Of a stretch of 32,107 nucleotides of DNA, positions 1 through 8,434 are shown one piece after another (position 1 is the stretch's first letter; the number at the start of each line of letters is the position of its first letter). The DNA comes from Chloroflexota bacterium (GTDB lineage: Bacteria > Chloroflexota > Dehalococcoidia > JACPEP01): positions 1 to 32,107 of the forward strand of contig JACPEP010000043.1 of the NCBI GenBank assembly GCA_016183425.1, read 5' to 3'. A program made the translations under genes and the position numbers. The notes under the pieces are model-generated. The model searched no databases. It was not told the DNA's origin and saw nothing but the letters and a program-made list of their open reading frames with translations.

Positions 1-123
1 AGGCTCGTCACCCACAACCGTTATTTCCCGTCGGTCGAGGAACTCAAAATGGCTCTGATTTCTCATTTTACGAAATGGGCGCAACCAAACAACCCTCTCA
101 AAATATTATGCGCAAACATTTAA
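1..123 (+). CDS. IS630-type transposase, C-terminal end (partial)
   Basis: An open frame enters from the left window edge and ends at TAA 121-123, giving about 40 residues. The stretch THNRYFPSVEEL followed by a short tail ending in LCANI resembles the extreme C-terminus of DDE transposases of the IS630 family, which cut and paste the element. Only this tail is visible, so the catalytic DDE residues lie outside the window and it cannot be said whether the gene is intact. The next gene begins 28 bases later. Family assignment is from recall of the conserved tail, not from a search. Confidence 0.6.
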   Translation, partial: RLVTHNRYFPSVEELKMALISHFTKWAQPNNPLKILCANI

Positions 124-151
124 GACGTTTCATATAGATGCAAAGACGATC

Positions 152-715
152 ATGACATATAAACCACATTGGAACAATTACGAGGAACAATTCGTCAAGC
201 ATCTGCTCACGGCAAGCGAGTGCCGAGCCATTGTCTTCGAGTTACTCGTAATAGACTTGCTGGAACAGAGGCTCAAAGGTCTCCAATGGCAGCGGCTTCT
301 GGCTGGCACGCCTGACATGAGAGTTCAAGCTCCCGAAATGATCATCGAGTGCAAGATGCTAGACGACTCTGGCGCAAAGCTTACCGTGAAGAAGGTGCTG
401 CGCGCTACAAAAACTGCGGAGAAGCAATACTCGCCAGACTTGCCCTACGTCATCGCAGTTGGTTGTCCCATCACAGAGAGCGAACAGAAGGTACGAACCT
501 TGATTAAGGACTTGGAAGTGACGGCTCCCAAGTGGTTTAAAACCCGCCCCAAGATCAGTGGCGCCCTGGTCGTCTGGCAGATAACGCCGCGGGTGGACCA
601 CTTTCAATTAATGGGCTGGAAGGCCCTCGAATTTCACAAAGGGTTGGTGATCGAGATAAAAAACTCCAATGCCACGTATCCCTTGCCCTTGGGTTTCAGT
701 TTCCTAGGGAACTAA
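152..715 (+). CDS. PD-(D/E)XK-like hypothetical protein
   Basis: A 187-residue soluble protein that I do not recognise as a named family. It carries a pattern typical of the PD-(D/E)XK nuclease fold: a glutamate in the first helix (E30, in FELLVIDLLEQ), then P54-D55, then ten residues and E66-C67-K68 at the end of a hydrophobic strand (MIIECK). That spacing is normal for restriction-type or repair nucleases, but no DNA-recognition domain is evident and no methylase is adjacent. The gene lies between a transposase tail and clpC and is visibly AT-richer than clpC, suggesting acquired DNA. No clear ribosome binding site precedes ATG 152. The coding call is sound; the nuclease call is an inference. 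Confidence 0.6.
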   Translation: MTYKPHWNNYEEQFVKHLLTASECRAIVFELLVIDLLEQRLKGLQWQRLLAGTPDMRVQAPEMIIECKMLDDSGAKLTVKKVLRATKTAEKQYSPDLPYVIAVGCPITESEQKVRTLIKDLEVTAPKWFKTRPKISGALVVWQITPRVDHFQLMGWKALEFHKGLVIEIKNSNATYPLPLGFSFLGN

Positions 716-720
716 CATAC

Positions 721-726
721 AGGAGG
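721..726 (+). promoter_or_regulatory. Strong ribosome binding site for clpC
   Basis: AGGAGG ends eight bases before ATG 735, a perfect Shine-Dalgarno match at good spacing, and fixes the clpC start. Confidence 0.8.
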
Positions 727-734
727 TATAGAAG

Positions 735-3167
735 ATGAGACTAGATAAATTTACGGAAAAGGCCCAGGAGGTCCTGGCCGCCTCCCAGGAGCTGGTGCGG
801 CAGTATCGCCACAGCCAGTGGGACGTGGAGCATATCCTCCTCGCCCTTCTTCAACAAGAGGAAGGGCTGACCTCAGACATCCTCCAAAAGCTGGGGGTGG
901 AGGCAGAGTACATCCGGCAGCGAGTGGACAGGGTGCTGAACGCCGCCCCTAAGGTAGCTTACCAGGGGGGGCAGATATTCGTCACCCCTCGGGTGCAGCG
1001 CTTGCTGGAGAACGCCGTCCAGGAGGCGGAGCGCCTGAAGGATGAGTTCGTGGGCACAGAGCACCTTCTCATCGCTATGGCCGGGGAGCGGGAGGGAGAG
1101 GCGGCCCGCATCCTAAGGGAGTTCGGCATCGACCAAGAGAAGGTCTACCGCGCCCTGCGAGACATCCGGGGCGGACAGCGGGCCACCGATCCCCATGCCG
1201 AGACCAAATATCGAGCCCTGGAGAAGTACAGCGTCGACTTGACGCAACTGGCCCGCCTGGGTAAGCTGGACCCCGTTATCGGCCGGGATGATGAGATACA
1301 GCGGGTGACACAGATTCTGGTGCGGCGCACCAAGAACAACCCGGTCCTCATCGGGGAGACGGGGGTGGGCAAGACAGCCATCGTGGAGGGCCTCGCCCAG
1401 AAGATAGTCGCCAACGATGTCCCGACGTCTCTTAAAGGAAAACGCGTCCTTGCCCTGGACCTGGGAGCCATCGTGGCGGGGAGCAAGTTCCGGGGAGAGT
1501 TCGAGGAGCGCCTCAAGGCGGTCATGAATGAGATTCGCCACGCCCAGGGCGAGATCATCCTCTTCATCGACGAGCTTCACACCGTGGTGGGAGCCGGCGC
1601 CGCCGAAGGAGCCATCGACGCCTCCAATATGCTCAAGCCGGCTCTGGCCCATGGAGAGCTTCAGTGTGTGGGAGCCACTACCCTGGACGAGTACCGGGAA
1701 CGGATTGAGAAGGACCCTGCCCTGGAACGGCGCTTCCAGCCCGTATATGTAGAAGAACCCAGCGTGGACAACACCATAAAGATGCTGCGCGCCCTTCGTC
1801 CCAAGTACGAGGAACATCACCATATCCAGATAACCGATTCCGCCCTGGAGGCCGCCGCCCGGCTCAGCCATCGCTACATCACCGAGCGTCATCTGCCGGA
1901 CAAAGCGGTAGACCTCATCGATGAGGCAGCGAGCAAGCTGCGCATCGAGATGGAAAACCTGCCTCCCGACGTCAAAGACCTGGAGACCCGCCTCCAACAG
2001 GTGATGGAGGAGGAAGAGGCCGCCTCTCAGCGGCGGGACTACGAGCGGGCGGCACAACTGAAATCGGAGCACCTGAGGCTGAAGACAGACTACGACCAGG
2101 TGCGAGAGCGCTGGCAGAAGGGGCGCCATATCGACGGGGTGGTGGACGAAGATGACGTGGCCGCTCTAGTCTCCAAGTGGACGGGGATACCCGTCTCCCG
2201 CCTCATGGAGGGAGAGTCAGACAAGCTTCTCCAAATGGAAGAACGCCTCCACGAGCGGGTAATCGGCCAGGATGAGGCCATCGTCGCCGTCTCCGAGGCC
2301 CTACGCCGTGCCCGGGCCGGCCTCAAGGACCCCCGCCGACCCATCGGCAGCTTTATCTTCTTGGGGCCCACCGGAGTGGGCAAGACGGAGCTAGCCCGGG
2401 CCCTGGCTCAGTTCCTCTTCGATGATGAGGCGGCTATGGTTCGCCTGGACATGTCTGAATATATGGAGAAGCACACCGTCTCCCGCCTCATCGGCGCTCC
2501 CCCCGGATACATCGGTTTCGAGGAGGGGGGACAGCTCACCGAAGCGGTGCGCCGCCGCCCCTTCAAGGTTATTCTCCTGGACGAAATCGAAAAGGCCCAC
2601 CCCGACGTGTTCAATATCCTTCTCCAGGTACTGGAGGATGGTCGCCTCACCGATGGTCACGGTCGAACGGTGGACTTTCGCAACACCGTGGTCATCATGA
2701 CCTCCAATCTGGGCACAGGGGAGACGGGGCGGCCCACGGTGGGTTTCCTCCACAGCGATGGCAGACCCGATCAGCAGCGACTGAAGAGCGCCGTGGAGAT
2801 GGCTTTGAAGCAGACCTTCCGCCCCGAGTTTCTGAACCGAGTGGATGAGATCATCATCTTCCAGCCCCTCACCCAAGAGCAGATACTGCAAATCGTAGAT
2901 CTGATGATAAAAGACATGCAGAAGCGTCTGGATGAGCAGGGAATCAGCATCAGCCTGACATCGGCGGCGCGGGAGTGGCTGGCAAGAGAGGGCTTCGATC
3001 CCAACTTTGGGGCCCGCCCGCTGCGGCGCACCATTCAGCGTCGGGTGGAGAACCCCCTCTCCTCCATGATCCTGCGCGGCGAGTTCAAGAGGGGCGATAG
3101 AGTGGCAGTGGATGTGGGGCCGGAAGGGCTGCTGTTCACCCGGGCTCCCGTTGAGGCCACGGCTTAG
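735..3167 (+). CDS. clpC: ATP-dependent Clp protease ATP-binding subunit ClpC
   Basis: An 810-residue AAA+ unfoldase that feeds proteins to ClpP in the cytoplasm. Order seen: double Clp N-domain (about 1-145), first AAA module with Walker A GETGVGKT at 207-214 and Walker B ILFIDE at 275-280, a short middle region with a UVR-type helix around 430-450 ([18 protein letters not shown]), second AAA module with GPTGVGKT at 544-551, and a VGF tripeptide at 669-671 in the position of the ClpP-docking loop. The UVR motif, the short middle domain, the VGF loop and the length fit ClpC rather than the disaggregase ClpB. AGGAGG fixes the start. No mcsA/mcsB/ctsR genes are adjacent. The next gene starts two bases after the stop. 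Confidence 0.93.
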   Translation: MRLDKFTEKAQEVLAASQELVRQYRHSQWDVEHILLALLQQEEGLTSDILQKLGVEAEYIRQRVDRVLNAAPKVAYQGGQIFVTPRVQRLLENAVQEAERLKDEFVGTEHLLIAMAGEREGEAARILREFGIDQEKVYRALRDIRGGQRATDPHAETKYRALEKYSVDLTQLARLGKLDPVIGRDDEIQRVTQILVRRTKNNPVLIGETGVGKTAIVEGLAQKIVANDVPTSLKGKRVLALDLGAIVAGSKFRGEFEERLKAVMNEIRHAQGEIILFIDELHTVVGAGAAEGAIDASNMLKPALAHGELQCVGATTLDEYRERIEKDPALERRFQPVYVEEPSVDNTIKMLRALRPKYEEHHHIQITDSALEAAARLSHRYITERHLPDKAVDLIDEAASKLRIEMENLPPDVKDLETRLQQVMEEEEAASQRRDYERAAQLKSEHLRLKTDYDQVRERWQKGRHIDGVVDEDDVAALVSKWTGIPVSRLMEGESDKLLQMEERLHERVIGQDEAIVAVSEALRRARAGLKDPRRPIGSFIFLGPTGVGKTELARALAQFLFDDEAAMVRLDMSEYMEKHTVSRLIGAPPGYIGFEEGGQLTEAVRRRPFKVILLDEIEKAHPDVFNILLQVLEDGRLTDGHGRTVDFRNTVVIMTSNLGTGETGRPTVGFLHSDGRPDQQRLKSAVEMALKQTFRPEFLNRVDEIIIFQPLTQEQILQIVDLMIKDMQKRLDEQGISISLTSAAREWLAREGFDPNFGARPLRRTIQRRVENPLSSMILRGEFKRGDRVAVDVGPEGLLFTRAPVEATA

Positions 3168-3169
3168 CC

Positions 3170-5101
3170 GTGGCCTCAAGACAGACGCTTTCTCTCTTTG
3201 CGAGAGCGGTACGTCTCCCTGATAGGTTTAGCCTCTTTGCTAATTGGGGACGCTGGCTAGCCCTGGGTCTCCTGTGGCTGCCCGTCGTCGCCCTTCCTGG
3301 CGTCCCCAGCGCCTCCCCCCTCCCCCAATACTACCTCTGGGCCCAACTGGACTATCTGAAGGGCCAGCTCGTCGTGTGGGAGAAGGTCACCTACAACAAT
3401 CAAACCCTGGACTCCTTGAGCGAGATAGTATTTAACGTTACTCCTGCCGTTGACGGCAACTTCCGTCTCGTCAGTGCTCAGGTGGAGGGCCAGGAGGTAG
3501 CCGCCACCCTTAAAGGTGCCGACCTGGAGGTGCCCCTCCCCCAGCCCCTGGCACGAAAAGCCAGCGTCACCGTGAACCTAGCTTTTGAGCTGACGGTGCC
3601 CTGGGGAGGCGGCCGCTTTGGCCGAGGGCAGGACATCATGGCCCTGGGGAACTGGGTTCCTTTAGCAGCGCCGTACCGCTCGCCCCGGTTTGCCACCAAC
3701 GGCCAACCCCTGGGTTGGGCACGTCACCCATTGACTACCCTGGGCGACCCCTTCTTCAGCCAGGTGGCTGACTTCGACGTAACCCTCGTTACCGCCCTTC
3801 CCCTCGTCGTCGCCTCCAGCGGCCAACTGGTGCGCCAGGAAGGAAATACCTGGGTCTTCTCTGCCCCCAGAGCGCGGGACTTCACCCTGGCCTTGTCCCC
3901 CCGCTACCGCACCCAATCTGTGGTAGTGGATGGGGTGACGATCACTGCCTACTATCTGCCGGAAGAAGCTCAGGCGGGCAGGCAGTATGTGGAGGCGGCG
4001 GGGCCAATGCTCTCCTGGCTCTCCAAGAAGCTGAGGCCATACCCATATCCCAGCTTGGCCATAGCCCAGGTGGAGCCAGGCTATACCAGCCTGGTGGGTC
4101 AGGAGTATCCCGCCCTGATCTTTATCAGTGGCGTTACTCACTCTCAAGGCGGAGGCATGGGCAGCTACCTTAGCTATCTTCTCTTCCACGAAGTGGCCCA
4201 TCAATGGCTCTACGGCGTCGTGGGCAACGACCAGGTCTACGAGCCGTGGCTGGACGAGGCCATGGCCACCTGGCTCGCCCTGCATTATGTGCGAGAGAAG
4301 GAACCTTCCCTTTTCCCATACCTTTGGCAGGGGCGCGTGGCTGGCTCTTTGGGCAGCTATCCCATGAAGCCAGTGAATCGGCCCCTCACAGACTTCACCG
4401 ATGAAGGGTACTACACAGCCATGGTCTATCGCCGGGGAGCCCAGTTCGTTGAAGAGCTATATCAAACCCTGGGGCAGGAGACCTTCTTCGCCTTCCTACG
4501 AGACTACGTGGTCACCTTCAGGGATCGTTTGGCCACGGGGAACGCTTTTCTAGACATGGCCCAGGCGAGGACGGCGATCAACCTCAATCCCATTTTCGCT
4601 CGTTATTTCACCTACCAGCAATACCAAGAGGAGACTCTGATACCCAGCCTTACGGTAACCGGAGGTGAGCCCGTCGGCCTTGCCCTAAGCGCCACCGCCT
4701 CCCGGCCCCTGGATATGGTCCGATTTTATATCGATGACGGTTGGCTGGCATCGAGCGCCTCCGGCGAGTTAACATTGTTGCCTGAGATAGTGGGAGTCGG
4801 AGAGCACCTGTTGACCGTGGTGGTTCAGGATGCATCAGGAGCCAACGCCCAAGTGGTTCGTCTCGTTACGGTGCCCCCCTCTCCAAGGCCGCCAGAGACA
4901 CTGACATCAGGGCTTATTTCGGGGGCTGAGGCATCACCAGCCTTGACGCAGGGAACCAAGGCATCAATAATTCCAGAGACGACAGTAGAAGACGGCAAGA
5001 GCATTAGCCTCTCTCCCTTGTCCGCCCTGGGCATAGCACTCCTCCTGGGCGGACTAGGTGCCGCAGCCTGGAGCTTGGCCTCACAAGGGCGCCGGCACTA
5101 A
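3170..5101 (+). CDS. Secreted/membrane-anchored M1 family zinc metallopeptidase
   Basis: A 643-residue protein read from GTG 3170, two bases after the clpC stop, so the two are probably co-transcribed. An N-terminal hydrophobic segment (about 28-50, ending in an Ala/Ser/Pro-rich stretch) looks like a signal peptide or anchor. The catalytic centre is gluzincin-type: H340-E341-x-x-H344-Q-W, with the third zinc ligand E363 in WLDEAMATW exactly 19 residues after H344, as in M1 aminopeptidases. The upstream GQEYPALIF stretch corresponds to the M1 substrate-binding strand. The C-terminus has a Pro/Ser/Thr-rich linker, a transmembrane helix and a basic tail (GRRH), suggesting surface anchoring. Substrate is unknown. 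Start choice is moderately certain because the ribosome binding site is weak. Confidence 0.85.
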   Translation: MASRQTLSLFARAVRLPDRFSLFANWGRWLALGLLWLPVVALPGVPSASPLPQYYLWAQLDYLKGQLVVWEKVTYNNQTLDSLSEIVFNVTPAVDGNFRLVSAQVEGQEVAATLKGADLEVPLPQPLARKASVTVNLAFELTVPWGGGRFGRGQDIMALGNWVPLAAPYRSPRFATNGQPLGWARHPLTTLGDPFFSQVADFDVTLVTALPLVVASSGQLVRQEGNTWVFSAPRARDFTLALSPRYRTQSVVVDGVTITAYYLPEEAQAGRQYVEAAGPMLSWLSKKLRPYPYPSLAIAQVEPGYTSLVGQEYPALIFISGVTHSQGGGMGSYLSYLLFHEVAHQWLYGVVGNDQVYEPWLDEAMATWLALHYVREKEPSLFPYLWQGRVAGSLGSYPMKPVNRPLTDFTDEGYYTAMVYRRGAQFVEELYQTLGQETFFAFLRDYVVTFRDRLATGNAFLDMAQARTAINLNPIFARYFTYQQYQEETLIPSLTVTGGEPVGLALSATASRPLDMVRFYIDDGWLASSASGELTLLPEIVGVGEHLLTVVVQDASGANAQVVRLVTVPPSPRPPETLTSGLISGAEASPALTQGTKASIIPETTVEDGKSISLSPLSALGIALLLGGLGAAAWSLASQGRRH

Positions 5102-5140
5102 TCAACTCTTCGGGAGTCCCCAAAATAGCGATTGATATAC

Positions 5141-5200
5141 GTAGGGCAGGTTTCCCAACCTGCCCTGGCGCTACAGTCGGGTTGGGAAAACCCGACCTAC
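5141..5200. repeat. 60-bp dyad-symmetric palindromic repeat
   Basis: The two ends, GTAGGGCAGGTTTCCC and the reverse complement of the right end, GTAGGTCGGGTTTTCCC, are imperfect inverted copies. Each half is itself a hairpin: GGCAGGTT/AACCTGCC on the left and GTCGGGTT/AACCCGAC on the right. This double-hairpin form is typical of dispersed intergenic elements (REP or MITE-like). It lies between the M1 peptidase gene and the lysS promoter and may also act as a weak terminator. Confidence 0.65.
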
Positions 5201-5215
5201 CAATGCACGGGATTC

Positions 5216-5244
5216 TTTACAGCCCCCCAACAACGGCTTATAAT
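5216..5244 (+). promoter_or_regulatory. Sigma70-type promoter upstream of lysS
   Basis: TTTACA (5216-5221), a 17-base spacer and TATAAT (5239-5244) form a near-consensus promoter. Transcription would begin near 5251 and give a leader of about 80 bases before lysS. Confidence 0.65.
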
Positions 5245-5333
5245 GCCCTTGGGATACCCCATGACTGGGAGTTGCGCGCTCTCAGTCTTTTTAGTACCTC
5301 TTGAATTAGGCGGGGATTGGGGAGACGACACGA

Positions 5334-6818
5334 ATGCCCGATAGAGGGGAAAGCATCTATGAGCAGCGCCTGGCCAAGCTGACAAAGCTTCGCCAGCGAG
5401 GGGTAGAGCCATATCCCCACCGCTACCACCGCAGCCACACCACCCAGGACGTAGTTTTCCTTTTCCAGGATTTGGAAAAGGAAGGGAAGACCAACCCTGA
5501 GACAGTATTTCAGGTGGCGGGGCGTATCGCCGCCCTGCGAGGCATGGGCAAGGCCACCTTCATGGACATCCGGGATGGTTGGGGGAAGATACAGGCCTAT
5601 TGCCGTGCCGACGCTTTGGGCAAGGAGGAATACGCCGCTATTAAGGACCTGGACCTGGGAGACATCGTAGGGATTGAGGGAAGGGCCTTCCGCACCCATA
5701 CCGGCGAGATAACCCTGGAGGTGTCCCAGGCCACCCTTCTGAGCAAATCTCTCCTCCCCCCACCGGAGAAGTGGCACGGCCTCCGAGATGTGGAGATCCG
5801 ATACCGCCAGAGATACCTGGACCTCATGGCCAACCAGGAGGCGAGACAAGCCTTTGTCACCCGCAGCCGCATCCTGGCCGCCATGCGCCGCTTCCTGGAC
5901 GGGCGGGGCTTCCTGGAGGTTGAAACCCCCATTCTCCTCCCCCAGGCCGGGGGCGCTATGGCCCGGCCTTTCCAGACCTACCACAACGCCTTGGATTGCC
6001 AGCTCTACCTGCGCATCGCCACCGAGCTCCACCTGAAGCGCCTCATCGTGGGCGGCTTCGAAAGGGTGTACGAGATAGGCCGCATCTTCCGCAACGAGGG
6101 CATCTCCACCCGGCACAACCCGGAGTTCACCAGCCTGGAAAGCTACCAGGCCTACGCCGATTACAACGATGTCATGGCCATAGTGGAGGAGATGGTCTGC
6201 CACCTGGCCAAAGAGGTTCTGGGCACCGCTACCATCACATTTAAGGAGCATCAAATAGACCTTACCCCTCCCTGGCGGCGCATTACTTTGCGCCAGGCCA
6301 TCCTGGAGCATTGTGGCATCGACTTCCCGGCCTTTCCCGATGCCCAGTCCCTTCGGGAAGAGATGCTGAGACGAGGGATCTCAGTGGAGGAATGGAAAGG
6401 CCGGGGCAAGCTGGTTGATGAGCTGATCTCCACCTTCGTCGAGCCCAATATGATACAGCCCACCTTCGTCCTGGACTACCCGGTGGAGCTCTCCCCCCTG
6501 GCCAAGCGGAAGCCTGAAGAGCCTCACCTGGTGGAGCGTTTCGAGGGTTTCATGGGAGGGATGGAGATAGCCAACGCCTTCACCGAGCTCAACGACCCCC
6601 TGGAGCAGCGGGAGCGCTTCCGAGAGCAGCTTCGCCAGCGAGAGATGGGAGACGAGGAAACGGAGACCCTGGATGAGGACTTCCTCACCGCCCTGGAGCA
6701 CGGTATGCCGCCCACGGGCGGCCTGGGCATGGGCATCGACCGCCTGGCGATGCTCTTTACCGGCCAGCCCTCCATAAGGGATGTCATCCTCTTCCCCATG
6801 CTGCGCCAAAAGGAGTAA
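5334..6818 (+). CDS. lysS: Lysyl-tRNA synthetase (class II)
   Basis: A 494-residue cytoplasmic enzyme that charges tRNA-Lys with lysine. It has the expected N-terminal OB-fold anticodon-binding domain (about 55-165) followed by the class II catalytic core: motif 2 FRNEGISTRHNPEF from residue 252 and motif 3 GGLGMGIDRL from about 462. Length is usual for bacterial LysRS. ATG 5334 is preceded by GGGGAG nine bases upstream, and a good promoter lies at 5216-5244. It is followed by a small antitoxin-like gene and then serS. Confidence 0.95.
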   Translation: MPDRGESIYEQRLAKLTKLRQRGVEPYPHRYHRSHTTQDVVFLFQDLEKEGKTNPETVFQVAGRIAALRGMGKATFMDIRDGWGKIQAYCRADALGKEEYAAIKDLDLGDIVGIEGRAFRTHTGEITLEVSQATLLSKSLLPPPEKWHGLRDVEIRYRQRYLDLMANQEARQAFVTRSRILAAMRRFLDGRGFLEVETPILLPQAGGAMARPFQTYHNALDCQLYLRIATELHLKRLIVGGFERVYEIGRIFRNEGISTRHNPEFTSLESYQAYADYNDVMAIVEEMVCHLAKEVLGTATITFKEHQIDLTPPWRRITLRQAILEHCGIDFPAFPDAQSLREEMLRRGISVEEWKGRGKLVDELISTFVEPNMIQPTFVLDYPVELSPLAKRKPEEPHLVERFEGFMGGMEIANAFTELNDPLEQRERFREQLRQREMGDEETETLDEDFLTALEHGMPPTGGLGMGIDRLAMLFTGQPSIRDVILFPMLRQKE

Positions 6819-6893
6819 ACTCTTTAGTGAAAGGTGAGTCCGCAAAAAGTAAGTTTAGCGGATAAATGGGAAGGGCATGGAGGAACGATCAGT

Positions 6894-7091
6894 ATGACTC
6901 AAGTTAAACCCCAGTATCTTGTTGACGAAAAGGGACGAAAAAGGGCGGTGGTGCTCTCTATAAGGGAATATCAGGCTTTGCTGGATGACCTTAGGGACAT
7001 GGCTTTAATGGCGCAGCGTCGCAATGAGCCTTCTGAGCCCTGGGAAGAGGTCAAGCAGCGGTTGGAAGCCCGGTGGCTGAATATAGAATAG
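6894..7091 (+). CDS. Solitary Phd/RelB-type antitoxin-like protein
   Basis: A 65-residue protein starting at ATG 6894, preceded by GGAGGAA (6879-6885). The beginning, QYLVDEKGRKRAVVLSIREY followed by QALLDD, resembles the N-terminal DNA-binding part of Phd/YefM- or RelB-type antitoxins, in which an 'x-V-x-x-P/D...V-L/I-S-x-x-E/D-Y-x-x-L-L' pattern recurs. The C-terminal half (EPWEEVKQRLEARWL) is a charged helix of the kind that wraps a toxin. No toxin gene is adjacent: serS starts 64 bases downstream. It is either an orphan antitoxin or a remnant of a module. A longer GTG start at 6834 is possible but less well supported. Confidence 0.65.
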   Translation: MTQVKPQYLVDEKGRKRAVVLSIREYQALLDDLRDMALMAQRRNEPSEPWEEVKQRLEARWLNIE

Positions 7092-7155
7092 AGAACTTCG
7101 CCCCGCATCCAGGGAGATGGAGCTGAAGTTTGAATAGTCCGTTGGTGTGAAGTCT

Positions 7156-8424
7156 ATGCTCTCCCTTCAGTTCATCCGCGACAACCCCTCCCTACTCCGG
7201 GAGGCCCTGGCCCGTCGCCACGACACAGCCCCGGTGGATGAGATCCTGGCCCTAGACGAGGAGCGGCGCCGCCTCCTACAGGAAGGCGATGAGCTTAAGG
7301 CACAGCGAAATCGGGTCAGCCGAGAGATGGCGTCGGTGAAGGAAAAACCGCCGGAGCTGCTGGCTCAGATGCGCCAGGTGGGAGAGCGCATCAAGGAGCT
7401 GGACGGGCAAGGGCGCCAGGTGGAGGAGAAGCTGAACGCCCTCCTCCTCCAGGTGCCCAACATCCCCCACCCCTCCGTTCCCCTGGGACGCGGCGCGGAG
7501 GACAACCAGGTGGTGAGAAGCTGGGGAGATCCCCGACAGTTTGATTTCCCGCCCCGACCCCACTGGGAGCTGGGAGAAGCCCTGGGCATCATCGACTTCC
7601 AGCGGGGGGTAAAGATGTCCGGCACCCGCTTCTACATCCTCCGGGGGCTGGGGGCCAGGCTGCAGCGGGCCCTCATCGCCTGGATGCTGGACCTCCACGT
7701 CCAGGAGCACGGCTACCAGGAGATATATCCTCCCTTCATGGTCAAGGGGGAGTGCATGGTGGGGGCGGGGCAGCTTCCCAAGTTCGCCGACAACCTCTAT
7801 CACGATGCCGAGGAGGATTTCTGGTGGGTGCCCACCGCCGAGGTGCCCCTGACCAACCTCCACCGGGACGAGATACTGGAGGCCGACACCCTGCCCCTCT
7901 ACTACGTGGCCTACACCCCCTGCTTCCGCCGCGAGAAGATGTCAGCAGGCAAAGACGTGCGGGGCCTGAAGCGGGGCCACCAGTTCGACAAGGTGGAGAT
8001 GTACAAGCTGGTGACTCCGGAGACCTCCGACGATGAGATGGAGAAAATGGTGGCCGACGCCCAGGAGGTTTGTCAACGGCTGGGCATCCCCCACCGGGTG
8101 GTGGAGCTATGCACGGGAGACCTGGGGTTTGCCTCCAGGAAGACCTACGATGTGGAGATGTGGGCGCCGGGGTGCCGGGAGTGGCTGGAGGTCAGCTCTT
8201 GCTCCAACTGCGGCGACTTTCAGGCGCGGCGGGCCAACATCCGCTACCGTCCGGAGCCGGGGGCGCGGCCCCGCTACCTGCACACCCTCAACGGCTCCGG
8301 CCTGGCCCTGCCCCGGGTGGTCATCGCCATCCTGGAGAACTACCAGCAGGCCGACGGCTCCGTGGCCGTGCCGGAGGCGCTGCGGGGGTATATGGGTGGG
8401 GTAGAAATGATAAAACAGGCGTAG
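7156..8424 (+). CDS. serS: Seryl-tRNA synthetase
   Basis: A 422-residue class II synthetase that charges tRNA-Ser (and tRNA-Sec where present). The N-terminal 100 residues form the antiparallel coiled-coil arm that grips the long variable arm of tRNA. The core shows [13 protein letters not shown], motif 2 beginning [11 protein letters not shown] near residue 257, and motif 3 [17 protein letters not shown] from 379. ATG 7156 gives the typical [11 protein letters not shown] start; a GTG nine bases earlier is also in frame. No strong Shine-Dalgarno is seen for either. The TPR gene follows 10 bases after the stop. Confidence 0.95.
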   Translation: MLSLQFIRDNPSLLREALARRHDTAPVDEILALDEERRRLLQEGDELKAQRNRVSREMASVKEKPPELLAQMRQVGERIKELDGQGRQVEEKLNALLLQVPNIPHPSVPLGRGAEDNQVVRSWGDPRQFDFPPRPHWELGEALGIIDFQRGVKMSGTRFYILRGLGARLQRALIAWMLDLHVQEHGYQEIYPPFMVKGECMVGAGQLPKFADNLYHDAEEDFWWVPTAEVPLTNLHRDEILEADTLPLYYVAYTPCFRREKMSAGKDVRGLKRGHQFDKVEMYKLVTPETSDDEMEKMVADAQEVCQRLGIPHRVVELCTGDLGFASRKTYDVEMWAPGCREWLEVSSCSNCGDFQARRANIRYRPEPGARPRYLHTLNGSGLALPRVVIAILENYQQADGSVAVPEALRGYMGGVEMIKQA

Positions 8425-8434
8425 GCCAAAACAT

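Noticed and set aside
1113-2129. 338-codon minus-strand open frame in clpC
   Set aside because: Antisense shadow of clpC with no recognisable domain or start signal.
735-3167. ClpB (disaggregase) instead of ClpC
   Set aside because: The middle region is short and carries a UVR-type motif, and a VGF docking tripeptide is present. ClpB has a long coiled-coil middle domain and no ClpP loop.
5238-6311. 357-codon minus-strand open frame across lysS
   Set aside because: Opposite strand of lysS motifs, and it also runs over the lysS promoter. No homology is recognised.
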